DNA of 64,000 nt from Evernia prunastri. Taxonomy: Eukaryota; Ascomycota; Lecanoromycetes; Lecanorales; Parmeliaceae. Each line of letters starts with the position of its first letter. The stretch's first letter is position 1. This document shows, in pieces, positions 22,826-35,003 of this stretch. The notes under the pieces are model-generated. The model saw nothing but the letters and a program-made list of their open reading frames with translations. It was not told the origin of the DNA and did not search any database. Made by a program: the position numbers and the translations under genes. Where the stretch lies: contig NKYR01000017.1 of assembly GCA_003184365.1 (NCBI GenBank), positions 349,806-413,805 of the forward strand, written 5' to 3'.

Positions 22826-24999
22826 TCATATGCAAGGAAGGACGTTCATAATGAACAACATTGGAATATCGAAAACGTCCCGCTTCACCGACCAGCACAG
22901 CATGCATTCGACTTTGCCTTCGTCGTCTCCAATTTGAGTCACGCCGGCATCACCGTCTTTCCCAGGTCGTGCAGCATCCCTCGGCTGCTTCATCCGTGAT
23001 CCAACTTCACTGTCGTCCATCGCCTTGCCAAAATCCGCATCCATCGCTGTCCTGTATTTCAAAAGCTTGCACGGTGTAGTCACACTCCCCCTAGAATCTC
23101 CAAAAGCCAAATGAGAGTAGTCGTCAAAGAAATCGCACGCGCTCTCGTCGTCCAGTAAATCCACTATAGACACCGCTATTTGCCGAGATTCGTCGAAAGG
23201 TTCAGGTCTCGAACCATCTGGCACGCGAGGAGTGTCGGTACCGCAAGAAGTTGCAGTCCCCGTACCAGGAGGACCAGAGGTGTCACCGCCCTTGTTCACG
23301 TTAAGGTTGGGTTCCCTGCCCAAAAGGACGGCTTTCCGCCAACCGGTAAGAACACTGAAACCTTCGCCCACCGCTACCACTTCTCCGGTGCGTCGACAAA
23401 TTATGGTGGGCGTGCCAGTTGCACTCAAAAAATCGTCATACTCCAGTAGAGTTCGCTGAAGGCACTTTTCCATGAAGACTCGGTCATCGTCGTCCAACTT
23501 CGTAAGGGATGAGATGAAAGAAGGACGAATGGAAGCGAGTGCCTTTGCAATCCGAGCCGTCTTAGACGGTGAAAACCGCTTGCGGATCAATGCCATCAAG
23601 TCGTGGAAAGCCTTGGTGTAAGAATAAGGTTCTGTCACTGCATTGTATATGGTTGATGGCTTCCGGTGGCGGCGACTGGATGTCGAAGCCGGAGTTTTGG
23701 TAGAAGGGGCTATCGCTTTGGTTGTGATAGCTGGAGCCGTACTCGTTGAGGTCGAGGCCTGAGAAGCGTTCTGTTGCTGCGAAGATATCGTTGGTCGGAG
23801 TGTTTCTCGCGGCTGTGCCTGACGAGATGGGTTAATATTAGTGTACATACTCTTGACGGACGGACTCTCGTCGATCCCCGCCGTCATACCTTGTGGAGGA
23901 GTGGAACCAGAAAATGATGGACTGGGATAATTGTTGTAGGCGCCGATCGGATAGCCGGTAGACTCTTCCTGCTTGACCAAACCATCCAGTGAGTCCTGAT
24001 CCTGTCCGCTCAAGTTGAAAACATCGGCTTCTTGTCGTGAGCCAGGTCGAGAATTGTGTATGATCTGGTCTTGAGGGTAGCCGTATGGTTGGGCGGATGA
24101 TCCGTAGCCTGGGGTATTCACACCTGGCACATATTTGGCGTCATCACTATGATTGATAGTCCCCGTGCTTTCGCTAGGAGGAGTGTCTGCCATACCAGAA
24201 GTGAGGTGAGTGATGTATGTAAACTCTCCAAACCCGTAGTTATTGGCGAAGGGGTTATCCTCAGTGTTCAGATTGGGATAGAAGTCACCAACCGTCGGCT
24301 CTTGATTTGGGTTGGAGAAGATCGGCATGTTCGGCTGGAGCATAGCACGACTGTAATCTGGCAAGATCGGCTGTTGATGAGGGCCGAGAGGATACGGTTG
24401 TCCCATCGACATCTGCTGGAAAGGCATGGGATTCTGCTGTCCCTGCGTTACGAACAATGGGTAGTTCGGCTGCTGACTAGCATAGCCTCCGTTTACTCCT
24501 GGAACAGGGAAACTTGACCTGGGAAATGGTGGGCCACCGTGCCAGTCATTAGGAAAATTGGCGAAGTGACTGTCTTTGGCTTGATCCTGGCCTGGAGTTA
24601 GATCCTCGTCTGGAGCATCTGCCAAGTACTTTGCCTTCTTCCTCTTTCCATCTTTACAAATCTTCTTGTCACCACATCTCTCACAAGGCCGCTTGTCACC
24701 TGTCAAGCATGAGCTTCCGAATCGGACACGGCGGGGGCAAGGAATAGGAGGGACTCACTGCAAGTGAGATGGGCACGTTGACAATTCTCGCAGGCGCGAC
24801 GAGCCTTCTTCCTTTTGATCCTGTTCGGATCCTTGTTGGCAGCCTTTTTGACCTTGTCATCGTTCGCCTTACGGGCGGGCACATTGCCTTTCGACTCGGT
24901 GGTAGGGGTGCGCATGTCGTCTGAGTCTTGACTGTCACTATCGTCTGATGACTCCGACTGCGATCTTGAGGGAGCATCCCCATCTCGGTCCAAGGCCAT
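22826..24999 (-). CDS. Zn2Cys6 transcription activator of gluconeogenesis, AcuK/ERT1-like
   Basis: Two exons (24759-24999, 22826-24699) give 704 aa; the 59-bp intron splits the zinc cluster, as joined in HLTC|SDKRPC. The cluster is CENCQRAHLTC followed by SDKRPCERCGDKKIC, that is CX2CX6CX5CX2CX5C, with basic KRKKAKYL after it. The spacing before the last cysteine (5) is shorter than the usual 6-8. A long Gln/Pro/Asn-rich middle follows. Then comes a conserved region (SYTKAFHDLMALIRKRFSPS) and a PAS-like C-terminal domain (YDDFLSATGTPTIICRRTGE; FSVLTGWRKAVLLGREPNLN; HLAFGDSRGSVTTPCKLLKY). AcuK/ERT1 proteins activate gluconeogenic genes such as PEP carboxykinase during growth on acetate or other non-fermentable carbon. 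The choice among AcuK, AcuM and RDS2 subtypes is tentative. Confidence 0.9.
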
Positions 25000-25766
25000 G
25001 ATATATAGCTAGTTCACGCGGCTACAGAAAGGCGCCAATGCGTTGCGATGCCAGAGTGAAAATAGCCTGGTTCATGCAGGTCTAATGCTATTTCCCGTAC
25101 AAGTGGAGTCTGCCTGTGCAATAGCCCAACGCCCTCCTGTTCCTTCACCAATGGCAGGATGAGAAGAGTCTCTCTGTAGTCTAGCACCCTTTCCCAAGCT
25201 GCGGAGTCCCAAGAATGCCAATCAATGCCAATCAGTTTCAGAGATCTTGCGTTGTGTTTTGCATGGGTGACGGTACACGTGAGAGAAGGAAACAGCGTCC
25301 ACGTAGCCTAGTATGCCAGGAGGCGGTGCAGATTGGAGGAGGGAAGCTCTGCCGATATTTTCCACGAGATCTACTTGGGATGCCTAAGGGACAGCCTCAA
25401 ATTGAAATTGAGGGGATATTCATCTGTCCAGTTGAGCGAGAGCGAACGACGGATAGCTGCAGATTGCGTTGGGACGCCTGATTTTGGTGGTCTGTAGAGA
25501 TTGGACGGAAAAATGCAGGATTCCTGTTGATGCAACGCTTGTCGTGTAAAGTTGTGAGCAGGCTTGCTGTGCTTAATCGGATATTTGGAGGCGTAGTCTG
25601 CTGTTCTTTCTACGTCCGTGATCGTACAATTGGTTTGTTCGATGAAGCTACGATTGAGATGATGAACCGGAGATGAAGATTGATAATAAATTATCCTTTT
25701 TCCAACATGTTTTTTTTTGTTTTTTTTTTGTTTTTTTGGTCTGAGGCGAATAACTTTGGTCTTGGA

Positions 25767-25811
25767 GGATGATTATGATGATTATGATGATGATGATGAT
25801 GATGATGATGG
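25767..25811 (+). repeat. GAT trinucleotide microsatellite, first copy
   Basis: This is a (GAT)n run with a few GATTAT variants. The same repeat recurs about 250 bp downstream in the duplicated copy, one unit longer. Confidence 0.95.
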
Positions 25812-26018
25812 AATTATCCTAAAAATTGATGATAATGGTAAGGATGATTTTTGGGACATGAAGCGAGATGGGTNTCGTACAATTGGTTTGTTCGATGAAG
25901 CTACGATTGAGATGATGAACCGGAGATGAAGATTGATAATAAATTATCCTTTTTCCAACATGTTTTTTTTGTTTTTTTTTTGTTTTTTTGGTCTGAGGCG
26001 AATAACTTTGGTCTTGGA

Positions 26019-26036
26019 GGATGATTATGATGATTA

Positions 26037-26065
<29 letters not shown>
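26019..26065 (+). repeat. GAT trinucleotide microsatellite, second copy
   Basis: This is the same tract as at 25767 within the duplicated flank, one GAT unit longer. It is probably one genomic locus. Confidence 0.9.
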
Positions 26066-26067
<2 letters not shown>

Positions 26068-26203
26068 ATTATCCTAAAAATTGATGATAATGGTAAGGAT
26101 GATTTTTGGGACATGAAGCGAGATGGGTGCTAGCAGAATGGTCCAACTGCATTTATCTGACGAACAGGAGGTTCGTGGTTTGGATCAGTCATCAATCATC
26201 AGA

Positions 26204-26250
26204 TGATGGTCATGGTCATGGTCATGGTCATGATCATGATCATGATCATC
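26204..26250 (+). repeat. Hexanucleotide microsatellite (ATGGTC)n then (ATGATC)n
   Basis: This is a tandem ATGGTC run turning into ATGATC; the latter is self-complementary in part (ATGATCAT). Confidence 0.92.
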
Positions 26251-27186
26251 AGAATAATAATGTAATACAGTAGGTACGAGTAAGTAGAAGGTGACACTGA
26301 AAATGCTAAAGCGGCATCTAGGATTCGTTGCCGCTTGCCGAAGGGTGCCCGCGCAGCCAACCATTACATACTGTATCATTATTATTCGACAAAATCAATA
26401 ATCATTATTTAATTGAATTATTAATTACTCCATTATTTGCAAAATCCAATTTTAATTTTAATGATACGGTAAGGTACTTTAGTCTCAATAGATAGTGGAA
26501 TACCTTATGTAAAGCCATTTGAACTGTGCGCAATCATGTGGGAAGGCTAAATTACCTTACTCTACCCACACCTCAAAGGATTTGGGTAAACCCAATGCTC
26601 TGGTTCGTCAGTGACGTCGCAACGTCGCATTCTTTTGCATGGTTTGGGTACCTACTTGGCTCAAGGACCGATCATGCGCCGATACAACTGTACAAAGTAC
26701 AACTGTACAATATGCGTCCTTGGCTCACTAATGCAGCGAAACCCTCTCGGATGCTTGTTGGTCAGGAACCATTCTTGCCAAGTTGGTCACATGAGTCAAA
26801 ACCCAGAGGAGAAACGAGAAAATAGATCGCCAGTACCGCCATGCATTGTTGCGTTTGACTGACGATCATGCACAGCTGCTGTAACAAGGCTGCTGCGAAG
26901 CATCGGATGATGAATCGGGTGTGGGTGGCACGGCTTATCGTTGGTCCGAGATTGGACCATTTCACCCTCCAATGAACCCTACTCTACTGATACATCATGC
27001 AAGTATGCCCGGCAATACGGTGTCGGGCAATTGGCTGCTTGTCCTTCCTGTCCCACAATTGAACCTTGATCGTCCGCTTGGCCACGACTCTTAGGTAGAG
27101 TCATGTACGGCTATCTCCAGACGCAAACCGTGACCTACCGCCTGGAAGTCACAAAGCGGGTCAGTGTGACTCCTTGGAAGGGGGGA

Positions 27187-29525
27187 TCAGAAAATCATGG
27201 CGAGTACTGGCTCCCAGGACATGTCTTGCGTCTTGACCGTAAACTCGATTGGCCCTGGCAACGTCCGAAAGGTGCACTCACGTATCCTTTTGCCGAATCT
27301 AAAGAACACATATCTGGTTTGACCAATCAATATATGCCCGGGCCCGTCGAGTGGAGAAATATTGACACTGGCAGCATCGACTCACGGGAAGGGAGCCATC
27401 AGGACTGTAAGGAAAGCCAATAATGTAGTTGCCCACTGGAGTGAAGTTAGTGTGGTAAAGCGTTGGTCAGAATTGCTCCCCCGTACCTGGTAACTCAATT
27501 TATTGAACACTATCAAACATTTGTTAGCCTGTCACTGTCACACCGGGCGGATACCGCGCCAGACGTGGAACTTTAGATAATCTTACTTTGATCACCAAAC
27601 AGTGGAAATGCTGCAGCGAAGCTCGAGCGCGCAAAGCTGTTGGCCGCCAAGGCCGAGGCGGCATAGAGAGGATATGCATCTACCAGAAATGTGAAGATTC
27701 CTGAGAAAGTCAAGAGCATGCTTCCATACTCGTTCAGTCTTTATTCGTATAATTCAAAGGCAAGCCGTGGAACTCACCCCGCCGCAAAAATAGCACTTCC
27801 TATGATCGGCACTGCGTACAACTTTAGCTAAGCATCAGGCGGTTCCAGTTTTCCTTACCTATCCAATGTATGGAGGCATACGTGGTCCAGGCAAACCTAG
27901 GCATAGGTCAGCTCGCGGTGTGTGATTCCAAGTACCTACAAAAGATAATGCGTACCAGAATAAGCCAATTGGCACGAGTAGACCTCCTGCAATTGCAGGA
28001 GGAAGGCGATACTCTGGTTCCGAACCTCCAGGCTCTCCGTCTTCCTCTTCTCTTTTCCGGATCAGCCTCAGGAAGTTTTTATGCCAGAGCGGGTCAGTTG
28101 CAATTGCCGCCAACTGGCCGACTAAAAGGCCCATGAAGCTGAGGCCAACTTGCCAAAGCTCAAACCCATGATTATTCGTGAATACTATTTCGAAAGCGCC
28201 AAAGAAGAGATAGAGGACTCCCAGCAGTATCGCTGAGAATAGGCAAAGATTCAGGACCATGGGTTCCAGGGTGAGCAGCAGAAAGGGCCGATAACAGGAC
28301 CGTAAAATGGTTTGCGGGATCGAGCGTTGCATGAACTCGATTGGCGCCTTCCATCTCTTATCGCCGGTCTCTTTCCGCAGCTTCGCAGCCTTGTGGCGAA
28401 GAAGAACCGGATGATAAGTTTCAGGAACGCCAAATGCGATCAACCCAAGCATCACGGCCGACCAGATGATGAGCACATAGAAAGTCCACCGCCTAAAACT
28501 GTCAGCCCCAATGTTGAAAGCTTGCCTGTTTGACTGACCAAGTAGTGTACTGATTGATGAAGCCAGCGATAACCGGACCTACTGGTGGACCTATGAAGGG
28601 AGAGGCCGTGAAGATCATCATAGGAGCTTGAAGTTCATTCCGTACAAACATATCGCCAACTGTTCCACCAGCCACGCTTAAAAAGGCACTACCGGCGAGA
28701 CCGTTAAAAAATCGAGAAACAAGCTCTGTCTCGATATTCTTCGCGACGGCACAAGGTACAAGCCATATCAGAAAAAAACCAAAGGAGATCACGTAGATCG
28801 GACGACGCCCATAGAATTCGGATAAAGGCCCAAGAATCATAGGTCCAAGTCCCAATCCCATGACAAATAAGCTCAGTCCCAACGTGGCGACTTCTCTAGA
28901 GACATGGAACTCCGTTGTAATTTGACCGTATGTCAACGTGTACATTGATGAAGTACATGTAACACCTGCACATCGGAGTCAGCATGACTGCCTTGAGGAC
29001 AAGCACGGAGGCCAACAAGACAGATTTGGGCTCAAAATCCGTCTACTGCTCAAAAAACGTGTGTTGCGGCTCAAAAAGTTAAGGTTCGATTGGTGAGCCT
29101 GTACTCCAGAAAGTGCACTCACATGTCGATCCCGCAGATAAAATGACGACAATAACCCACTTTCGGATCTTACTTAAAGATCTGGGGTCCATGGGATCAA
29201 ACTCTCCATCGAAGTGGACTTCGAAATGCTTATCATGATTTTGTCCCTTCTCTGCAACCTTTGTGGTCTTTTCATCATCATTATAGGTGGTACAACCGTA
29301 GCCATTGCCACAAGAGTGCGACCTTTGTAGAGTGGCAGAGCCACCTCGGATACCTCGTTCAAGTGACAAGTCCGGAGCAGCGGCAGCTCCCTCAATCGGT
29401 ACATTGTCTTCCTGTGGCCTTGTCCACCGACTCGGATTTTGCGTGCCAGAGTCCTCAATGCTAAGGGCAATGCGCAAGGACTGCTCTGAGGTAGTAAGGG
29501 TGGAGTCCGAGTGGCCAGAGCCCAT
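27187..29525 (-). CDS. MFS exporter, DHA1 drug:H+ antiporter-like
   Basis: Nine exons join in frame: 29123-29525, 28539-28965, 27956-28492, 27859-27896, 27778-27811, 27587-27720, 27487-27509, 27386-27435 and 27187-27313, giving 590 aa. After a ~110-residue hydrophilic N-tail the 12-helix core starts at KWVIVVILSAGSTCVTCTSS. MFS motifs are visible: LGPLSEFYGRRPIYVISFG (motif A between helices 2 and 3), SRFFNGLAGSAFLSVAGGTV, GPPVGPVIAGFINQYTTWRW (motif C/helix 5 region) and, in the second half, FLVDAYPLYAASALAANSFA and APFPYVFFRFGKRIR. This matches the DHA1 group of plasma-membrane multidrug and polyamine exporters; the substrate is unknown. The start is the ATG at 29525. The end beyond KRIR is uncertain, because a GTGAGT inside that codon region could open another intron. 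Confidence 0.88.
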
Positions 29526-31972
29526 CCTAGGATAAAAATGAGCACGAATCGTCACATATGGGACTTGGGTAGTCCCAATAGATGGCTAACAGCTTCTTAC
29601 CTTGAGACTCAAGCAGCCGAGTACCTCCAGTTTAGGAGTCGCTATTGTAACGCCTTATTGAATAAGGATTCTGGAGACGTCTGGCGTAGGACTAAGCTTC
29701 GTTGAGAGAGCTCAGTCCATTGACTTGGTGAATATGCTTTGTTATCAAGATGCAGTACGCAGAAAGAAGCGAGAGAAAAAGGAAAGCTTAGAAAGCAATT
29801 CATCTTCGTTTTTGAGGCAGTTGCACGTATGACTACCTAGGTATGACGGGGTTTTAGTGAAAATTGCAGGGATCTGGAAAGTAAGGTAATTGTTGTAGTA
29901 GTGACTCGGGAGAGGAGAAGTTTCTGAATTGCCGAGATCGCTGAGGAACGATTAAAAAATTGAACGGGAGGAACCGTAAAGTATCTTAGCGGCTAAAGTA
30001 AGATGTCAATTGTGACGATATAGATCAATATAGATGGCAGCCTGCTAGAAGTCCATGTGAGACCAACCCTTCGATAGTACCATCGGATCTGACCGAGAGT
30101 CACTGCAGATGCGAGTACAATCTCGTTATGTAGTAAGAACATTCGTCAAGGAACGGCCTCAACTCTTGCGCAATCACTTCTCCCCCAAAGGTCAAACCCA
30201 CATAAAAATCCAATTCTTCGAATCGAGACCCCTTCTCTCGAAACAAAGACAATCAATTTCAGGACTTCATACGTTAAATGCTGTGGGACACTTTGTGACT
30301 TTAGTGTGATCTTGCATAGAACCAGTGGGCACATAGCCTGTATGAAGACTGATCTCTTTCCGTCCGAAGGGTCGTCCTCAAGACCAAACCAGGTATCACC
30401 GCTACGCCGGGCAATTGGGTCGATTGGAACTCTCGCCGTGCCTAGTTTGAAGACATGCGCGGGCTATCCTCGGTGCATACGATGACGTTCCCCCTTTGAT
30501 AGTATTACCTAAGATCACCACCAGATAAGAACTCCCTGGCTTTGCCATGGTCGTGGCACGAGTCTGAGTTGTGGGCTAGCAGGACTGGAGTTGGTGCTTG
30601 TTCGCAAATCATGTCAACAGCATCAGTGTTTGGTCGTGGCATTGTCTTTCGAGACAGGATGTATCCCATCCGTTATTTGCATATCCGGCTGCGCTGCAGG
30701 CGCTAATTGAAGGCACTCCAGGAGGCATATGCAGGCGGGAAGGAGTGATCACACTGCGTCTATCTCTCCTGAAGGAGCCGCCACATCGTCACGCAACATA
30801 ACGAGATAAATTCAATGCTTTCGGGATAGTGAAGATTCGCTTGCTGATATTTGAATATAATTCGAAGGAAGCTCGGGCCTTCGAGAACAGTGCCAGTGCT
30901 GAGTGTGCGATATATGAGACATCAACCAGCGAAAAGCAGGAGAAAATCAGACAGATAAACCCAATATACGAAGAGTGAGCGCGATCATGAAACATGATGA
31001 GCATACGGGTAGCTTTCCATGGAGAGCATGTCTCCGTTCGTAGAGTACTCGACCATGCGATTTCCAAAAGTAATGTCCAATCTAGCACTGCCTGCATAGG
31101 TCGTTCTAAGCAGCGAGGTAACCAAGTTGTCAGCTACCTGCACTCTTCAGGATAAAAAGCCAGGATCGAGGCTCTCAAGTCGATTTGACCGGAAAACCAA
31201 GTATGGATCTTATAAACAGCATGAAGGATAAGTAAGCAATCACATACTTGTGGTTGAGTAGAATAGAGTGGAGTAGAGTAGAGGTGGAAAAGGGCATGGC
31301 CAATGGCTTAAATGTGGGAAGAGAGGCGTGCTGTCCGCGTCATTGTGCATTGGATCACAATTCACAGCTGGCAACGACGCCTGACACCTTACACTTCCTT
31401 GGAACATCTGGACTTAGAGACCAATGATACCTCTCTTATACGCGCCACCCAGATCTCCTCAGGCCTTCTGCAGCTACAACCATTCATTCATGATCACTCA
31501 GATGGTCGAGCCTAAAGCAGGCTTGCTTTTGGCCTATTGCTCCGAACCCAATCAAGGTCGCCGAGGCGAGCGAGCGAGCAATCAATCGCAGACAACGAAG
31601 ATGCACTTCCCGAACTTGCACTATCAATGGGGCCCCCATTCCACTACAACAACAATAATAAGAAGTCGATAAAATCCATCATTGTCTAATGCTTGACTCT
31701 GACTATGCCTTCTGTACGGCTTTCCCTTGCTGTCGCCACAACTCTGCTCCTGCTATGAAAGCCGACGCGTGATTGAAGCAATCTCGTTGCTCTCTTCCTG
31801 CTTTCTTCATCTCTTCTAGAAGCACACCTACACGGCCTCTATCTCTGTCTATCGCATATACATTGTGGTGCTTGGCTATCTCAAAACACTGTGAAGGCAG
31901 CTACAGATTGACAGACAAGCCCCCGATAAACAAAGTGGCCATTCATAGCTGGAAGCTATCTTGACACTTGAC
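29526..31972. other. Long intergenic spacer
   Basis: About 2.4 kb with only short ORFs lacking signatures. A GAGTAGA-type short repeat occurs near 31255-31285. It probably holds the promoters of the MFS gene (minus) and the next plus-strand gene. Confidence 0.5.
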
Positions 31973-33289
31973 ATGGCAGCTCTCATACAAATGATAGCAG
32001 TTTTGGACAAGTCTGGGAAGGCTATTAGCACGGTAAGCCACTGTTCTTACTACGCATCTCAGTTTAGCTAGCTGATCCCCGCATAACAGAGCAAGCATCT
32101 CGTCAATGTCTTCAAAGAGGCAAAAGCGGCCTATCGTGAAAGAAAAGCTGAAGTCATTGCTGGACGACAATGTGACATCGAAGACAGAAAAGCCCACAAG
32201 GCTCTACATGAAGCCACAACCTACGATAATCGCCATGCGGCAGGTTCCCGAAAGCATTCCCGACCACATCACAGCAGTCGCAGATTATCCACGGACCATC
32301 GGCGCCCAGAAGGGCTCTCAAGAAGCGGGTCAAGCACCGTATATCCATCATCACACAACCGCTTCTCGCAAGAATTGTGCTCTCCATCTTCTCCAGCATT
32401 CCCTCACCAGAAGCTTACAAGAAGACACTCCGGTTGGGATGACGTTGTGCCACGAGCTCCTCACCTGCCACCTCGATCAATGACTTCTCCTTTATCGCCT
32501 TCGTCAACCATAGATATGGACCTGGCGTACGGCCCTATACCGCCACCTCTCCCTGCGGCGATTCAGGCCGACGACACTGAATTCAAAGGCCTTGTCAATA
32601 AAGTGAAGGGCCTCCTAGAAGAAGCAGAATGCCTCCAGTACTCCGTATCGACAACGATAGCCTCCTTACAGCGGAATCCTGACGCTATGGCCGCTGTCGC
32701 TCTCACGCTGGCAGAGATCAGCAATATCGCTACAAAGATGGCGCCAGGCGCCCTTGCCTCCGTGAAAGCCAGCGCTCCGGCAGTCTTCGCCTTGCTCGCA
32801 AGCCCACAGTTTCTGATCGCTGGTGGTGTTGCTGTGGGAGTCACGATCGTTGCGCTAGGCGGTTACAAGATCATCAAAAAGATAAGGGCAAACAACGCTG
32901 TGGAGGATCCTGGTATGGATGAAATGCTGGAGATCGGTGGAGACGTCAGTGCTATCGATAATTGGAGGAGGGGCATTGCAGAAGCAGAAGAGCAGAGTGT
33001 GGGGACCAGTGTGGATGGCGAATTCATCACGCCTGAGGCATTCACGCTGTCGCAGCTGAATCTAAACGACAAGAACGCTTCAGAGTCCGGCAAAAGAGAA
33101 GCCGGGAGTGGAAGCAGAAAATCAGGTAGTACAAAGGGCGGGAGTGAGACAGCATCAATACCGGGCTCTAAAAGAAGATCAAGGGGAAGCTCGAGGGGAA
33201 GCTCAAAAGGAAGTGAGAAGGGAGGGTCGAAGGGAAAGAAAGAGAAGAAAGGCAACAAACCCTCGCCTCTTCGATTAATGTTTAGGTAA
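31973..33289 (+). CDS. Conserved fungal one-helix protein, function unknown
   Basis: Two exons (31973-32032 and 32090-33289) give 419 aa. I extended the gene upstream because exon 1 plus the 57-bp intron supplies an ATG and a well-formed N-terminus, MAALIQMIAVLDKSGKAIST, continuing SKHLVNVFKEAKAAYRERKA. A His/Arg/Ser-rich stretch follows. The central block contains an amphipathic region (FKGLVNKVKGLLEEAECLQY) and an Ala-rich helical part. One clear membrane helix is visible (FLIAGGVAVGVTIVALGGY), followed by basic KIIKKIRANN. The C-terminal ~80 residues are Ser/Gly/Lys-rich (repeated RGSSRGSSKGS and GSKGKKEKKGNK). Proteins of this layout are common in filamentous fungi and unnamed. A membrane-anchored disordered scaffold is only a guess. 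Confidence 0.78.
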
Positions 33290-35003
33290 AAGCAGCACTT
33301 CAGTACTTTGAAGTAGTTCAGACATAGGCCCACAGCTTGTATCTCACGACTTGAGCCTTCTCGACGTATACATACCATATGCCGCTTAAAAATGCCCTGC
33401 CGCCTTCAAATTAATACTCTAGAGGTCCCTTCGTTTCCAGTCTCGCCCATGCTATGCCTGCCATGGCACGCGAAGTCCCCCTTCTCACGTGGAATTACCT
33501 CGCAAGTCACCAGGCCGTTCGGAAAAGATGACGTTTCTACAGACATTACCGCTACCGGCACTCGTGACCGACGAGAGTGAGTGCTGTGAAAGCCCAATTC
33601 ACGTCAATTCGATGCCTCACAACGCGTGCCTCCACGCTACCTGGTTGATTCCCAGCTGCTTCTCGTGGAATGTTATACTGCGGAGGCTGAAGGGTGGAGA
33701 ATCTGTACTCCATAGGTTGCTGACGTCGAGAAGGACTCGAGTGTCGGAGCGAACTAGTGGTCTGGGGCTGGACCCGGATCTGTCATTCATGCAACCGGAT
33801 CAAAAGCCCGGGCTGCGCTTCCTCAATGTGAGTGATATGGAGGATGGGGAGAGGATTCTGGTTGCACGAAGTTGGGAAGATATGTACGGCTGGGAATGAA
33901 AGATTTCAAAATTGTTTCCGCGGATTGGAATCCATATGGCTCACCACCCAATTGACAACGCCATTCATCTAAATGTGGTCTCTTTCTCTCTTCTCTTCTC
34001 GTCTCATAACCCCAAACCCCTTCCACCTACCCAACTGCTACATTCCCCCCAACGTCAAGCATCAACATCCCCTCCCTCCTCTCCCAACAGAGATCCTTCA
34101 CAGCATTGCCTCCAATCTCTATATCCAACAACAAAGACCACGTCTTCCACATATTCCCAAACGACGCATAGACCGCAGCCATCGAAGGCGCCCCGATCTT
34201 CCCTGATCCTCAATCCTATCTAGCATCTCATTGCCGTACATACAGTCTCGCACGTCAAGTCTTCGTCGCCGCTGCGACCGGAACCGGAACCCAACCTTGC
34301 ATGCTCTTCGGCCGTTCTCCAGCCGAAGGAGAAGACTTACGGAGCCCTTGGAGGCTCTGGATGAGGTGGGAAGGTTAGCTGCGGAGAGGAGGTTGGGGAA
34401 GGTACTGGGTTTTGGGGGGCGGGGGGGTTGGTGGAGATGGATAGGGAGGGTGGAGGTGGATGGTTGGATCCGAAGAGGCAGGGAGGAAGAGCTCGTGGGG
34501 AAGGAGTGGAAGATGAATGGAGTGGGCCAGGGCAGGGCTAGTAGTCCATGAGCGGGAGGTATTCAAGGATGATAGATGGTTCTAATGTGGAAGGAGTGTT
34601 TGATGTTGGGTTGAGATGTTGTCATTGGGGGGTGGTGGAACCTCTGAATGGAGAGGTGGGGGGGAGGAGCCCGATGGGAAAGAGGGGGATGGATACTGTT
34701 GTGGTTGTAAAGGCGGTGAGGGGGAGAGAAGGAAGACTGAGGGTGGAGGTCATGGGCTGTTCGCAATCGATGATCGTGATGATGATGAGTGTCGAACGGC
34801 CCTGTCGCTCTGTTGTGGAAGACGAAAGAGCGTGGAGGAAGCAGCAGCGTCGGATGGTGAAGGAGAGATGTAAATTCTGAAAAGCTTGGGCATAGTGGGC
34901 CTGCTTGATGCAGTGGAAAAACCATTCTTTTAAATTCGATTCCGGGGAGGCCGTCTTAATGCTGCGCTAAATGCACATGTAGATGTAGAGGCCCCAGTAA
35001 GAA
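33290..35003. other. Intergenic region with a possible F-box-like relic
   Basis: 1.7 kb, G-rich on the plus strand from 34380. At 34060-34110 one frame reads PLPPLPTEILHSIASNL, resembling the start of an F-box, but the frame closes soon and no splice pattern continues it. An ORF near 33530-33899 ends RSWEDMYGWE but is unrecognised. Nothing here is firm enough to call a gene. Confidence 0.35.

Larger units (their letters stand above)
25622..26128. repeat. Direct duplication flanking a single N (probable unmerged contig overlap)
   Basis: 25622-25873 and 25875-26128 are nearly identical, differing only in T-run and GAT-repeat length, and are separated by one N at 25874. Confidence 0.92.
25000..27186. 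other. Gene-poor, low-complexity, AT-rich region
   Basis: About 2.2 kb with no convincing gene. It contains the second gap duplication, T-rich runs near 25710-25740, GAT microsatellites, a hexanucleotide repeat and very AT-rich DNA at 26370-26480. The first few hundred bases probably hold the AcuK/ERT1 promoter. Confidence 0.6.

Noticed and set aside
27103..27423. 106-codon plus-strand ORF
   Set aside because: It lies over the antisense of the last MFS exons, which explain the open frame.
33489..33899. 136-codon plus-strand ORF
   Set aside because: It starts at a non-ATG codon and shows no recognisable domain. It is not excluded as an exon but is unsupported.
33980..34210. F-box-like start PLPPLPTEILHSIASNL
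   Set aside because: Short match only; the frame closes soon and no exon continues an F-box or LRR protein. It may be a relic or chance.
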